Source: G021776435 sp046756245
Lineage (GTDB): Bacteria > Pseudomonadota > Alphaproteobacteria > Caulobacterales > Parvularculaceae
Assembly (NCBI GenBank): GCA_046756245.1
Contig: JBHHVZ010000067.1
Span: 1 to 15,825 of the forward strand
Direction of reading: 5' to 3'
DNA length: 15,825 nt
In this document: piece after piece, positions 7,523-14,864 of the stretch
Layout: every line of letters starts with the position of its first letter
Numbering within the stretch: position 1 is the first letter of the stretch
Notes under the pieces: model-generated
The model's database searches: none
Told to the model about the DNA's origin: nothing
Seen by the model: the letters and a program-made list of their open reading frames with translations, nothing else
Position numbers and translations under genes: made by a program

Positions 7523-8479
7523 ATGGACGGCGAGGCCGGGCCGCAGACGAAAAACTGGACGCGCGAAGAGGTCGAGGCGCTTTTCGCGCTTCCTTTCGCC
7601 GATCTCGTCTTTCGCGCCCAGGAGGTTCATCGCGTCCACTTCAACGCCAACGAAGTGCAGGCCTCGCGGCTCGTTTCGATCAAGACCGGCGGCTGCCCTG
7701 AAGATTGCGGCTATTGCAGTCAGTCAGCGCGTTTCGACACCGGGCTTGCAGCGACGAAACTGATGGACAAGGACGCGCTCGTCGAAGAAGCGCGCCGCGC
7801 CAGGGCCGAAGGCGCCTCGCGGTTTTGCATGGGGGCGGCGTGGCGAAGCCCGAAGACCCGCGACATGGACGCGCTCTGCGAAATGATCGCTGCGGTGAAA
7901 GCGCTCGGGCTCGAGACCTGCATGACGCTCGGCATGTTGAGCGACGAACAAGCCGATGCGCTCGCCGAGGCCGGCCTCGACTATTACAACCACAATATCG
8001 ACACCTCGCCCGACTATTACGGACAGGTCGTCTCGACACGGACGTTCGAGGATCGCATCGACACGCTTGAGAAAGTGCGGCGCTCCGGCATGAAGGTTTG
8101 TTGCGGGGGCATTGTCGGCATGGGCGAGCGGGCCGAAGACCGGGTCGGGTTTCTTCTTGCGTTGGCCACTATGGCGCCGCCGCCGGAGTCGGTTCCGATC
8201 AATGCGTTAATGCCGATCGAGGGAACGCCGCTCGGCGGGTCCGAACCGATTCCGGCGATCGAATTCGCCCGCCTCATCGCGGTCGCGCGCATCCTGATGC
8301 CGACATCTTACGTTCGGCTGTCGGCGGGCCGGGAGAATATGAGCGACGAGGCGCAGGCGCTCTGTTTCCTCGCAGGCGCCAATTCGATTTTCGTGGGCGA
8401 CGAGCTTCTGACGACGGATAATCCGGGACAGGACAAAGACGCGATGCTGTTCGAGCGGCTTGGCGTGCGATTGGTCTGA
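7523..8479 (+). CDS. bioB: Biotin synthase (radical SAM)
   Basis: This enzyme converts dethiobiotin to biotin by radical sulfur insertion in the cytoplasm. The 318-residue product has the SAM-cluster motif Cys58-x3-Cys62-x2-Cys65 (CPEDCGYC). The residues that hold the sacrificial 2Fe-2S cluster are also present in FCMGAAWR, ETCMTLGML and VCCGGI, with the Arg of SAGR. YNHNIDTSP is another signature of the family. GAGGAG at 7509-7514 precedes the ATG at 7523 by 8 bases. It lies 35 bp after the PhoD-like gene and may be co-transcribed with it. Other bio genes are not in the window, as is common where bioB is separate. Slightly shorter than the E. coli enzyme but complete. Confidence 0.97.
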   Translation: MDGEAGPQTKNWTREEVEALFALPFADLVFRAQEVHRVHFNANEVQASRLVSIKTGGCPEDCGYCSQSARFDTGLAATKLMDKDALVEEARRARAEGASRFCMGAAWRSPKTRDMDALCEMIAAVKALGLETCMTLGMLSDEQADALAEAGLDYYNHNIDTSPDYYGQVVSTRTFEDRIDTLEKVRRSGMKVCCGGIVGMGERAEDRVGFLLALATMAPPPESVPINALMPIEGTPLGGSEPIPAIEFARLIAVARILMPTSYVRLSAGRENMSDEAQALCFLAGANSIFVGDELLTTDNPGQDKDAMLFERLGVRLV

Positions 8480-8485
8480 TTTTCC

Positions 8486-8631
8486 CTGTCATTCCGGGGC
8501 GATCCGCAGGATCGAACCCGGAATCCATTCTTCATGCGCCGCCGCTTCCACTGACCTCACCGCCAATCGCGGGGGCGGGCTCAGGCATGGATTCCGGGTT
8601 CCGCCTCTTCGAGGCGGCCCCGGAATGACAG
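8486..8631. repeat. Nested palindromic intergenic repeat (REP/BIME-like pair)
   Basis: The ends are a perfect 15-bp inverted pair, CTGTCATTCCGGGGC (8486-8500) and its complement (8617-8631). A second perfect 15-bp pair, GAACCCGGAATCCAT (8514-8528) and its complement (8587-8601), lies inside. Each half is itself a hairpin unit: ATTCCGGG...CCCGGAAT encloses CGATCC-GCA-GGATCG on the left and CCGCCTC-TTC-GAGGCGG on the right. So two related hairpin units face each other across about 58 bp of non-palindromic DNA. The layout is that of REP-type or miniature mobile repeats scattered between genes in many alphaproteobacteria. It directly follows bioB and may also attenuate read-through. Confidence 0.85.
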
Positions 8632-8737
8632 TGAAGAAGCTGACTTTCACCATGCGCTGGACCGACGTGAAAAGTCGAATAGAATTAATCTTGCCGGAAA
8701 TCTCTGCCGATCCGCAACGCAAGCGGGGATGGGCGTC

Positions 8738-9718
8738 ATGCCGATTTATGAATTCGGACAAGATTGCATCCATCGCATCGAAGAGACGACTTTCAACCAG
8801 CGCGGCCTGAAGGAGCGTCAGGACCTGCAACGTCTCTTACGCGATCATGTCGAGGTGATCGCCCCCGACACGCTCGTCATTTCGGAAAAATTCGGGGAAT
8901 GGGAGGTTTCGCGTCGGCGCATCGACCTGCTGGGCGTCGACAAGGACGCGAACCTTGTCGTCATCGAGTTGAAGCGAACGGAGGACGGCGGGCATATGGA
9001 GCTGCAAGCCCTCCGCTATGCGGCGATGGTTTCGACCATGACGTTCGATCAGGCGGCCGATGAATTCGGTCGGTATCTCGAAAAGACGCGCAAGGAGAAA
9101 GAAGACCCGCGCGCGACGATTCTCGATTTTTTAGGCTGGGACGAGCCCGATGACGATCAATTCGCACAGGACGTCCGGATCGTTCTTGCGTCTGCGGAAT
9201 TTTCCAAGGAGCTCACGTCATCGGTTCTGTGGCTCAACGATCGCGATATCGACATCCGCTGCGTCCGGTTAAAGCCATACGTCCTGGGTGAACGCATTTT
9301 GGTGGACGTTCAGCAAATCATTCCGCTTCCCGAGGCGGCGGAATATCAGATTCAGGTTCGCGAAAAGGCGCGAACGGAACGTAAGGCCCGTGAGTTTTAT
9401 GGAGACTTTACGCGCTACGACATTCAGATTGAGGGAGTACGGCATCCTAAAATGCCGAAGAATCAGGCCATTCATCTGATCTGCAAGCGTCTGTGCGAAA
9501 GCGGAGTAGCCCCGGATGAGATTGCCGCATTATTCGATTGGCGTGCCAATAAAATCTGGTATGCGGTAGAAGGAAACGTAGACGCCGCCGAGTTCGATAA
9601 GCGTGCCGTCGAAAAGTCAGCTTCGGACGGGCCGCGATTTAATCGAACACAGTGGTACTGTAAGGATGACCAGCTTATCCATTTCGATAGAAAGACGTAT
9701 GCTTTTTCTAACGTTTAG
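8738..9718 (+). CDS. PD-(D/E)XK nuclease-fold protein, NucS/DUF91-like
   Basis: The 326-residue protein carries a PD-(D/E)XK nuclease core in its first 100 residues: Asp63 in RRIDLLG, Glu77-x-Lys79 in VVIELKR, and a RecB-like Gln90-x3-Tyr94 (QALRY). This matches the NucS/DUF91 type of DNA-acting domain. The core is followed by an acidic linker, a segment DVRIVLASAEFSKELTSSVLWL, and a C-terminal region of unknown fold. Active-site residues are intact, so DNA cleavage is plausible but the biological role (repair, defence) is unknown. ATG 8738 is preferred over the ATG at 8729 because GGGGATGGG lies just before it. The gene stands alone: a palindromic repeat is upstream and a convergent ribosomal operon downstream. 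The last 400 bases are lower in GC, suggesting transfer. Confidence 0.78.
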   Translation: MPIYEFGQDCIHRIEETTFNQRGLKERQDLQRLLRDHVEVIAPDTLVISEKFGEWEVSRRRIDLLGVDKDANLVVIELKRTEDGGHMELQALRYAAMVSTMTFDQAADEFGRYLEKTRKEKEDPRATILDFLGWDEPDDDQFAQDVRIVLASAEFSKELTSSVLWLNDRDIDIRCVRLKPYVLGERILVDVQQIIPLPEAAEYQIQVREKARTERKAREFYGDFTRYDIQIEGVRHPKMPKNQAIHLICKRLCESGVAPDEIAALFDWRANKIWYAVEGNVDAAEFDKRAVEKSASDGPRFNRTQWYCKDDQLIHFDRKTYAFSNV

Positions 9719-9800
9719 TTTGGCAAGAAATGGCGAGACGCCATGAACCTTCTCAAGGAGATCTACCCGCAGTTCGTGATCGATTTCTCTCCTGCATCCT

Positions 9801-9825
9801 GAAAAACGGCCCTGCTCGGGGCCGC
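9801..9825 (-). terminator. Rho-independent terminator of the rimM-trmD-rplS transcript
   Basis: CGGCCC (9807-9812) pairs with GGGCCG (9819-9824) around a 6-base loop. Read on the minus strand, the stem is followed by five T residues (complement of 9802-9806), about 30 bases after the rplS stop codon. On the plus strand the stem is followed by CTTTCT, so it may also stop transcription of the convergent nuclease gene. Confidence 0.7.
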
Positions 9826-9853
9826 TTTCTGAAATCCGGAAAGCCCGCAGATA

Positions 9854-10231
9854 TTATTCCGCCTTCTTTTTCGACCGGCGGTCGACTTTCTCGGCGATGC
9901 GGGCGGATTTGCCGCGGCGCTCGCGCAGGTAATAAAGCTTGGCGCGGCGGACCTTGCCGCGGCGCACCACTTCAATTGAATCGACCAGCGGCGAATAAAC
10001 GGGGAACACCCGCTCGACGCCTTCGCCAAAGGAAATCTTGCGGACGGTGAAGCTCTCGTTGAGCCCGCCGCCGGAGCGCGCAATGCAAACGCCTTCGAAC
10101 GCCTGAATGCGTTCGCGCTCGCCTTCCTTGACCTTTACATTGACCCTGACCGTATCGCCGGGAGCGAATTCCGGCACGGTCTTGCCGAGTTCGGCGACAT
10201 GCTCTTTTTCGAGCTCCTCGATAATGTTCAT
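9854..10231 (-). CDS. rplS: 50S ribosomal protein L19
   Basis: The 125-residue protein matches bL19, which sits at the 30S-50S interface. Recognisable segments are MNIIEELEKEH at the start, FAPGDTVRVNVKVKEGERERIQAFEGVCIAR, the SFTVRKISFGEGVERVFPVYSP core, and the RRGKVRRAKLYYLRERRGKSARI tail (quoted in short: KLYYLRERRGKSARI). The ATG at 10231 overlaps the trmD stop codon as ATGA, so its translation is likely coupled; AAGGA also lies about 9 bases upstream. A longer in-frame extension exists but is only the trmD tail in another frame. The C terminus is slightly extended and Lys-rich. It is the last gene of the cluster before the terminator. Confidence 0.97.
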   Translation of the reverse strand: MNIIEELEKEHVAELGKTVPEFAPGDTVRVNVKVKEGERERIQAFEGVCIARSGGGLNESFTVRKISFGEGVERVFPVYSPLVDSIEVVRRGKVRRAKLYYLRERRGKSARIAEKVDRRSKKKAE

Positions 10232-10953
10232 GGCTCGCGATCCTTGTCCTTGGAGCGCCGGATTGGACCGTTTTCGCTGTACCTCTCCCAGAGGTCCGGT
10301 CGTCGCGCGCGCGTTATTTCTCGCCGTTTTTCGCGCCGCCACGCGGCGATCTTCGCATGATCGCCCGAGGTCAGCGCGTCGGGTATGTTCCGGCCTTCAA
10401 AGTTTCGAGGGCGGGTGTACTGGGGATATTCCAGCAGCCCGCCCTCGAAACTCTCCTCGCCAAGCGAGGCGGCGGAGCCCAATACCCCGGGAAGCAGCCT
10501 GACGCAAGCCTCGACGAGCGCCATGGCGGCGATTTCCCCGCCCGCCAGCACGAAATCGCCGATCGAAAGCTCCTCAACGCCGCGCGCTTCGAACAGCCGC
10601 TCGTCGATCCCTTCGAACCGGCCGCACAGCGCAATGAGGCCCGGCCCGCCTGCGAGCGTCCGCACCCGGGCCTGATCAAGCCGTTTTCCCCGCGGCGACA
10701 GGCAGATGAGCGGCCGCCCGGCGGCCTCAATGCTGTCGATCGCGGCGGCCAGAATATCGGCCCGCATCACCATGCCGGCGCCGCCGCCGGCCGGCGTATC
10801 GTCGACCGAGCCGTAAGCGTTGTCGGAAAAATCGCGGATATTGACAGTCTCGAGCGCCCATGAGCCAGTGCTCCGCGCCCGCCCGAGGACCGATGCGTCA
10901 AGCGGGCCCGGGAAAAGCTCCGGGAAAAGCGTCAGAATAGTCGCGCGCCACAT
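10228..10953 (-). CDS. trmD: tRNA (guanine-37-N1)-methyltransferase
   Basis: TrmD methylates G37 next to the anticodon using SAM, preventing +1 frameshifts. The 241-residue product has the family's usual length and its trefoil-knot signatures: ILTLFPELFPG at the start, TPAGGGAGMVMRADIL, LSPRGKRLDQ, LCGRFEGIDER, and the knot SIGDFVLAGGEIAAMALVEA. The C-terminal PQYTRP and GRNIPDALTSGDHAKI segments are also present. I chose the ATG at 10953 because it begins directly at the conserved beta strand. There is no clear Shine-Dalgarno, and an upstream in-frame TTG is unsupported. It lies 55 bp after a coiled-coil gene and overlaps rplS by four bases. In most relatives rimM is its immediate upstream neighbour. 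Confidence 0.97.
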   Translation of the reverse strand: MWRATILTLFPELFPGPLDASVLGRARSTGSWALETVNIRDFSDNAYGSVDDTPAGGGAGMVMRADILAAAIDSIEAAGRPLICLSPRGKRLDQARVRTLAGGPGLIALCGRFEGIDERLFEARGVEELSIGDFVLAGGEIAAMALVEACVRLLPGVLGSAASLGEESFEGGLLEYPQYTRPRNFEGRNIPDALTSGDHAKIAAWRREKRREITRARRPDLWERYSENGPIRRSKDKDREP

Positions 10954-11008
10954 GGGCCGGGAAATCGCACGGGCGCGTCTCCGGCGCAAGCGGGCGGCGG
11001 GCTGACCC

Positions 11009-11560
11009 CTAAGCGTTCAGGGCGGCCACGAGTTCGTCGAGGGCGGCTTCGATATCCGCCAGGCCAGCGCGAATGACGCCGATCGCTTCCTGCGTTTCCG
11101 CGAATTCTTCCGGACCCAGCGTCGATTTCATTTCTGAAAGCCGGCCCTCGGCCGTATCGAGCTCGCTTCTCACTTTTTCAAACGCCTTGTCGACCGATTC
11201 CGTAATGGCGACGCTCGCCGCGCCGAATGCGACCTTTAATATGGCGCCGCCGCCGGGGGCTGATTTTGCTTCCTCGCGGGCGTCCTCGATTTCGTCCATG
11301 GCGTCGTCGATTTCTTCGAGCGCCTCCGCCATTTCTTCGCGCAGCTCCTGAATGTCGTCGGCGTCGAGTTCAATAAGCTGTTCGAGAAGATCCTCGCTGT
11401 CGCCGAATTCAATATCGAGAGCGGAAATCGTCAGGTCGTGCGCAGCGGCGGTTGCAGGCGCGCCGGCGGAAACCGCGAGAAAAGCTGCGCTTGCGACGAT
11501 GAGACCGCCGATTGTCTTCTGAACGCCGTTTCGGGTTGCGATATGCGTGTGATGCGACAT
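11009..11560 (-). CDS. Exported acidic coiled-coil protein of unknown function
   Basis: This 183-residue protein has an N-terminal basic segment and a hydrophobic stretch (IGGLIVASAAFLAVSAGA, about residues 17-34) ending in ATAAA near residue 40, consistent with Sec export. The mature part is very acidic and helical. A heptad-like Glu/Asp-rich region spans about residues 53-97. A glycine-rich apolar stretch (PGGGAILKVAFGAASVAI) spans about 100-117. A second helical region runs to the C terminus. This looks like a long helical hairpin, but I recognise no family. The ATG at 11560 follows AGGAAAGGA with suitable spacing. It sits between rimM (235 bp upstream) and trmD (55 bp downstream), where no gene is normally found. 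A structural or envelope role is only a guess. Confidence 0.72.
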   Translation of the reverse strand: MSHHTHIATRNGVQKTIGGLIVASAAFLAVSAGAPATAAAHDLTISALDIEFGDSEDLLEQLIELDADDIQELREEMAEALEEIDDAMDEIEDAREEAKSAPGGGAILKVAFGAASVAITESVDKAFEKVRSELDTAEGRLSEMKSTLGPEEFAETQEAIGVIRAGLADIEAALDELVAALNA

Positions 11561-11795
11561 GGATGATGTCCTTTCCTGCGAAACCGTTTTCCGTCTCGAC
11601 CTGACGGACGCGAACAATCGGGTCGCGAATCCGGCAGGCCCTGCTGTTATTCGCGCCTCTTTGGCGTCGCCATTTGACGGCGCCGGGCGCGTTACGCGAC
11701 GTTAGAGAGTAAAGGTCAGCCAAGCCCGCATGAACCGCAATGGACGTTGCGGCGAAGCGTTCCTGAGACGCGCCAAACGCCGCTTGCGGCCGGCC

Positions 11796-12398
11796 TTATG
11801 CGTCCTCTTCGCGCATAGCCGCTTCGATATACTCGGTGCTGGCGGGCGGATTTTGGCTTTCGCCCTCTTCGTGAAGAAATTCGCGGGCGATGGTGATGCG
11901 CCCGCCTGCGATGTCGACCTCCGGCGCGGCCGCTTTGGTGAAAGGAACAAGAACCGGACCTTTGCGGCCCGGAACGCCCGAAAGCTCAAGCACCAGCCTG
12001 GCGCCGAAATCGTCGGCGGCGACGACGGCGCCGGCCGGCGCGCCCGCCTCGTCGAAGACGGAGAGACCGACAAGATCCTCGATATAGAATTCTTCGTCGC
12101 CTTCCGGCGCCCGCAGCCTGTCGCGGTCGACATAGACTGCAGCACCCGAAAGCGCGGCGGCGTCTTCGCGGCTTTCAATCTCAGGCGCGCGAACAAGAAC
12201 AAGCCCGGGCTTCAAGACCCTTGTGACTTCAAGCGTGAACCGGCGCGCGCCGTCTTCGGTTTCAACCGGGCCGTAGGCGGCGATATTCTCCGGGCGCTCC
12301 GTATAGGTTCTTATTTTTACGTCCCCCCTGATCCCGTGGGCGCCGGCGAAGACGCCGAGACAGATGCGTCGTTTCGGTGTCGCGCCGGCTGCATTCAC
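11796..12398 (-). CDS. rimM: 16S rRNA processing protein RimM
   Basis: RimM binds ribosomal protein S19 and helps mature the 30S head. The 200-residue product has the RimM N-domain (ICLGVFAGAHGIRGDVKIRTYTE, here beginning at residue 12) with the hallmark GAHGIRGDVK. The PRC-barrel linker and domain follow (EEFYIEDLVGLSVFDEAG, then VLVPFTKA). The start is GTG at 12398, preceded by a strong GGAGGAGG about 10 bases upstream, and it overlaps the stop of the MFS gene as GTGA. At 200 residues it is somewhat longer than typical (about 170), with an acidic C-terminal tail. The 235-bp gap after it contains a small hairpin (11779-11790) but no convincing terminator. Confidence 0.95.
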   Translation of the reverse strand: MNAAGATPKRRICLGVFAGAHGIRGDVKIRTYTERPENIAAYGPVETEDGARRFTLEVTRVLKPGLVLVRAPEIESREDAAALSGAAVYVDRDRLRAPEGDEEFYIEDLVGLSVFDEAGAPAGAVVAADDFGARLVLELSGVPGRKGPVLVPFTKAAAPEVDIAGGRITIAREFLHEEGESQNPPASTEYIEAAMREEDA

Positions 12399-13654
12399 GG
12401 AACGGGATCCTCCTCCGGATGGCCAGGATGAAAGAGCCGGCCCTTCTCGGTGACGACGACGATCAGGAAGGCGGCGAGACCAAGTCCCGCAAAGCCGGCG
12501 ATGACCGGCGTCGTCGCTCCGTTATAAAGCCGCCCGACAATGGCGCCCAGCGAAGCGGCGAGCGTCGTCGTCGCAAAGCCATAGGCGGCGGCCGCAGAAC
12601 CGGCGATATGGCCCATAGGCTCCATCGCCATCGAGTTCGCATTCGGGCCGAAGAGACCGATTGCGAAGAACGACACGCTCATAAAACCAATAAAGACGAA
12701 CATGTTTTCTCCGACCGATTCCGCCGTCGCCAGATGAATAAGATTGACGAAAACAAAACCGATAAGCGCGCCATGGGCGAGTCGGCGCATGCCGAACCGC
12801 CCTACAAGGCGCGCATTGACGAGCGTGGCGACGGCGAATGAGGACGCGGTGGCTGCGAAAGCGATCGGAAACCGCGCGCCGAGATGAAACGTTTCGACGA
12901 AGATCTGTTCGGAGGCGCTGATATAGCCGAACAGGGAGCCGAATATGCACGCGCTCGCCAGCGCATAACCACTGGAGACCCTTGTGCTGGCGAAATCCCA
13001 ATAGGCGGCGATGATCGGCCCCGGCCGCAGGTTCACATGCTTCGATTTCGGCAGGGTTTCAGGAAGCCGCCAGAAGAGCCACACGGCGACTGTCACCGCA
13101 TAGGCGAGCAGCACGAGAAAGATCCACCGCCAGGGTGCAGCAAACAACACAAGCTGGCCGAAACTCGGCGCGAGAATCGGCGCGGCCATAAAAATCGTTA
13201 TGGCCAGCGACAGGACCTTGGCCATTTGCCGGCCCGAGCACTGATCGCGGACGATCGCCATCGAAGCGACCCGCGCCGCCGCGGTGGCGACGCCCTGAAA
13301 GCCGCGCGCGGCCAGCAGCAGCGAAAATGTCGGCGCAATGATGCTCAGGATCGAGCCCGCAACATAGCCGGCGAGAGAACCCAGAAGAACGCGGCGGCGC
13401 CCGAACCGGTCTACGAGCGGCCCGAGTAAAATCTGCGCAAGGCCGTTTCCAAGCACATAAGCGACCACGACAAGCTGACGGTCGTTGGGATGCGCGGCGC
13501 CAAGCTCGTCGCCGATACGTCCGAGCGCCGGCAGCATCATGTCGACGGCGAGCGCATTCAACGCCATCACCGCAGCGGTGATGGCGACGAGTTCGGGAAA
13601 GGGAATGCGCGGGGCCTTTTCGGCCGCCGCAGGCGCGTCCGCGTCAGTCGTCAT
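12395..13654 (-). CDS. MFS transporter, Bcr/CflA-type drug efflux
   Basis: The 419-residue protein is very hydrophobic, with about twelve predicted transmembrane segments. The MFS motif A is visible between helices 2 and 3 (GPLVDRFGRRRVLL). The first helix ends in VDMMLPALGRIGDEL, and the AARGFQGVATAAARVASMAIVRD stretch (shown in part as ARGFQGVATAAARV) is typical of the Bcr/CflA family, which exports drugs such as bicyclomycin or chloramphenicol, or small metabolites, by proton antiport. No substrate can be assigned. The ATG at 13654 has no strong Shine-Dalgarno. Its stop overlaps the rimM start, so rimM translation may depend on it. It follows zapE by 43 bp on the same strand. Confidence 0.9.
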   Translation of the reverse strand: MTTDADAPAAAEKAPRIPFPELVAITAAVMALNALAVDMMLPALGRIGDELGAAHPNDRQLVVVAYVLGNGLAQILLGPLVDRFGRRRVLLGSLAGYVAGSILSIIAPTFSLLLAARGFQGVATAAARVASMAIVRDQCSGRQMAKVLSLAITIFMAAPILAPSFGQLVLFAAPWRWIFLVLLAYAVTVAVWLFWRLPETLPKSKHVNLRPGPIIAAYWDFASTRVSSGYALASACIFGSLFGYISASEQIFVETFHLGARFPIAFAATASSFAVATLVNARLVGRFGMRRLAHGALIGFVFVNLIHLATAESVGENMFVFIGFMSVSFFAIGLFGPNANSMAMEPMGHIAGSAAAAYGFATTTLAASLGAIVGRLYNGATTPVIAGFAGLGLAAFLIVVVTEKGRLFHPGHPEEDPVP

Positions 13655-13697
13655 CCAGGCGGCGTAGACTGCGGGAAGCGTAAAGGCAATATGCGCC

Positions 13698-14831
13698 TTA
13701 TCCTTCAGTCATTTCGTGCTCGGTGCCGAGATAGTCGCGCGTGCGCATCTCCATCAGGCGCGACGCGGTGCGGGCGAATTCGAACGCGCCGTCGCCTTCC
13801 GGGTAAAGCGCATGCGGCTCGCCGTCGGCCGAGCAGACGAGCTTCGTCTTCGTGTCGTAGATCGCGTCGATCAGCGTCACGAAGCGTTTCGCTTCGTTGC
13901 GCATTTCCGAGCCCATAATGGGAATATGGTCGATAAAAAGCGTGCCGAAGCGCCTGACAATCGCCAGATAATCGCCCGCGCCCAGCGGCTTTGCGCAAAG
14001 GTTATTGAAATCAAAACGCGCCGCCCCGCGCGCCTGAAGCGGGACTTTCACGGCGCGGCCTTTTACATGGATGTCGCAGGGGCGCGCCGCAGCCCCATTA
14101 ATCATTCGCGCCCAGGCCTTGTCCATGCATAGGTCGGCGCCGGGTCCGAGCGGCTGGTAGTAAACCGGCGCGCCTTCAAGCCGCGCGAGCCGGTAATCGC
14201 GTGCAGCGACAAGCTCGACGATATCGAGGCGTTCTTTCAGCAGTTCGATAAACGGCAGAAAAAGCTGACGGTTCAGTCCGTCCCTGTACAAATCGTCCGG
14301 AGCGCGGTTCGATGTGGCGACGATGACGACTCCTTCGGCGAACAACGCTTCAAACAACCGACCGAGAATCATCGCGTCGGCGATGTCGGTCACATGAAAC
14401 TCATCGAAGCATAAAAGGCGCGCATTGCGGGCGATCGCGCGCGCAGCCGGGCGAATCGGATCGTCGTCGACGCCGCCGGCGCGGTCGGGGCTCTTCCGGC
14501 GTTCGCGCGCGCTCATCGACCGCCAGCGCGCGATGCGGTCATGGGTTTCAGCCATGAATTCGTGAAAGTGGACACGCCGCTTGGCGCGAAACGCTGCATT
14601 TTCGAAGAAAATGTCCATCAACAGGGTCTTGCCGCGCCCGACCGCGCCCCAGATATAAACGCCTTTCGGGGCGGGATGCGGGCGCGCGAACAATCCTTTC
14701 CGTCCCGGCCTGTAGGATCGCAACGCCTCATGCAGCGCCTGCAGCCGCTCGGCGGCGCGCTCCTGCGCCGGGTCGGCTTCGAGCGCGCCCTCATCGACAA
14801 GCGCGCGATATCTTTTCAGCGGCCCCCTCAT
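13698..14831 (-). CDS. zapE: AFG1-like ATPase, cell division protein ZapE
   Basis: This 377-residue protein belongs to the AFG1/LACE1 family of AAA-type ATPases. The Walker A motif GAVGRGKT is at residues 62-69 and Walker B LLCFDEFHVTD has Asp143 and Glu144. VVIVATSNRAPDDLY (sensor 1 region) and FDNLC-like FDFNNLC follow. In E. coli ZapE associates with the Z ring; in eukaryotes AFG1 supports mitochondrial protein quality control. The ATG at 14831 gives a normal N terminus (LKRYRALVDEGAL); its ribosome site is weak. In many alphaproteobacteria zapE lies close to mdh, but here mdh is over 12 kb away. It begins 33 bp after the ancestral end of the broken arsC and probably shares its transcript. 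Confidence 0.93.
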   Translation of the reverse strand: MRGPLKRYRALVDEGALEADPAQERAAERLQALHEALRSYRPGRKGLFARPHPAPKGVYIWGAVGRGKTLLMDIFFENAAFRAKRRVHFHEFMAETHDRIARWRSMSARERRKSPDRAGGVDDDPIRPAARAIARNARLLCFDEFHVTDIADAMILGRLFEALFAEGVVIVATSNRAPDDLYRDGLNRQLFLPFIELLKERLDIVELVAARDYRLARLEGAPVYYQPLGPGADLCMDKAWARMINGAAARPCDIHVKGRAVKVPLQARGAARFDFNNLCAKPLGAGDYLAIVRRFGTLFIDHIPIMGSEMRNEAKRFVTLIDAIYDTKTKLVCSADGEPHALYPEGDGAFEFARTASRLMEMRTRDYLGTEHEMTEG

Positions 14832-14864
14832 TGCCGGCGCTTATAGCCCGGACGTTTTGCGCCG

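Noticed and set aside
9743..9802. A 19-codon frame starting MNLLKEIYPQF just after the nuclease gene
   Set aside because: It looks somewhat protein-like, but it is very short, has no ribosome site, ends inside the terminator and matches nothing I know. It could be a remnant, but there is too little to call.
11779..11790. GCCGC-TT-GCGGC hairpin just after rimM as a terminator
   Set aside because: The stem is only five pairs with a two-base loop and is followed by GTTTGG rather than a T-run; too weak to call.
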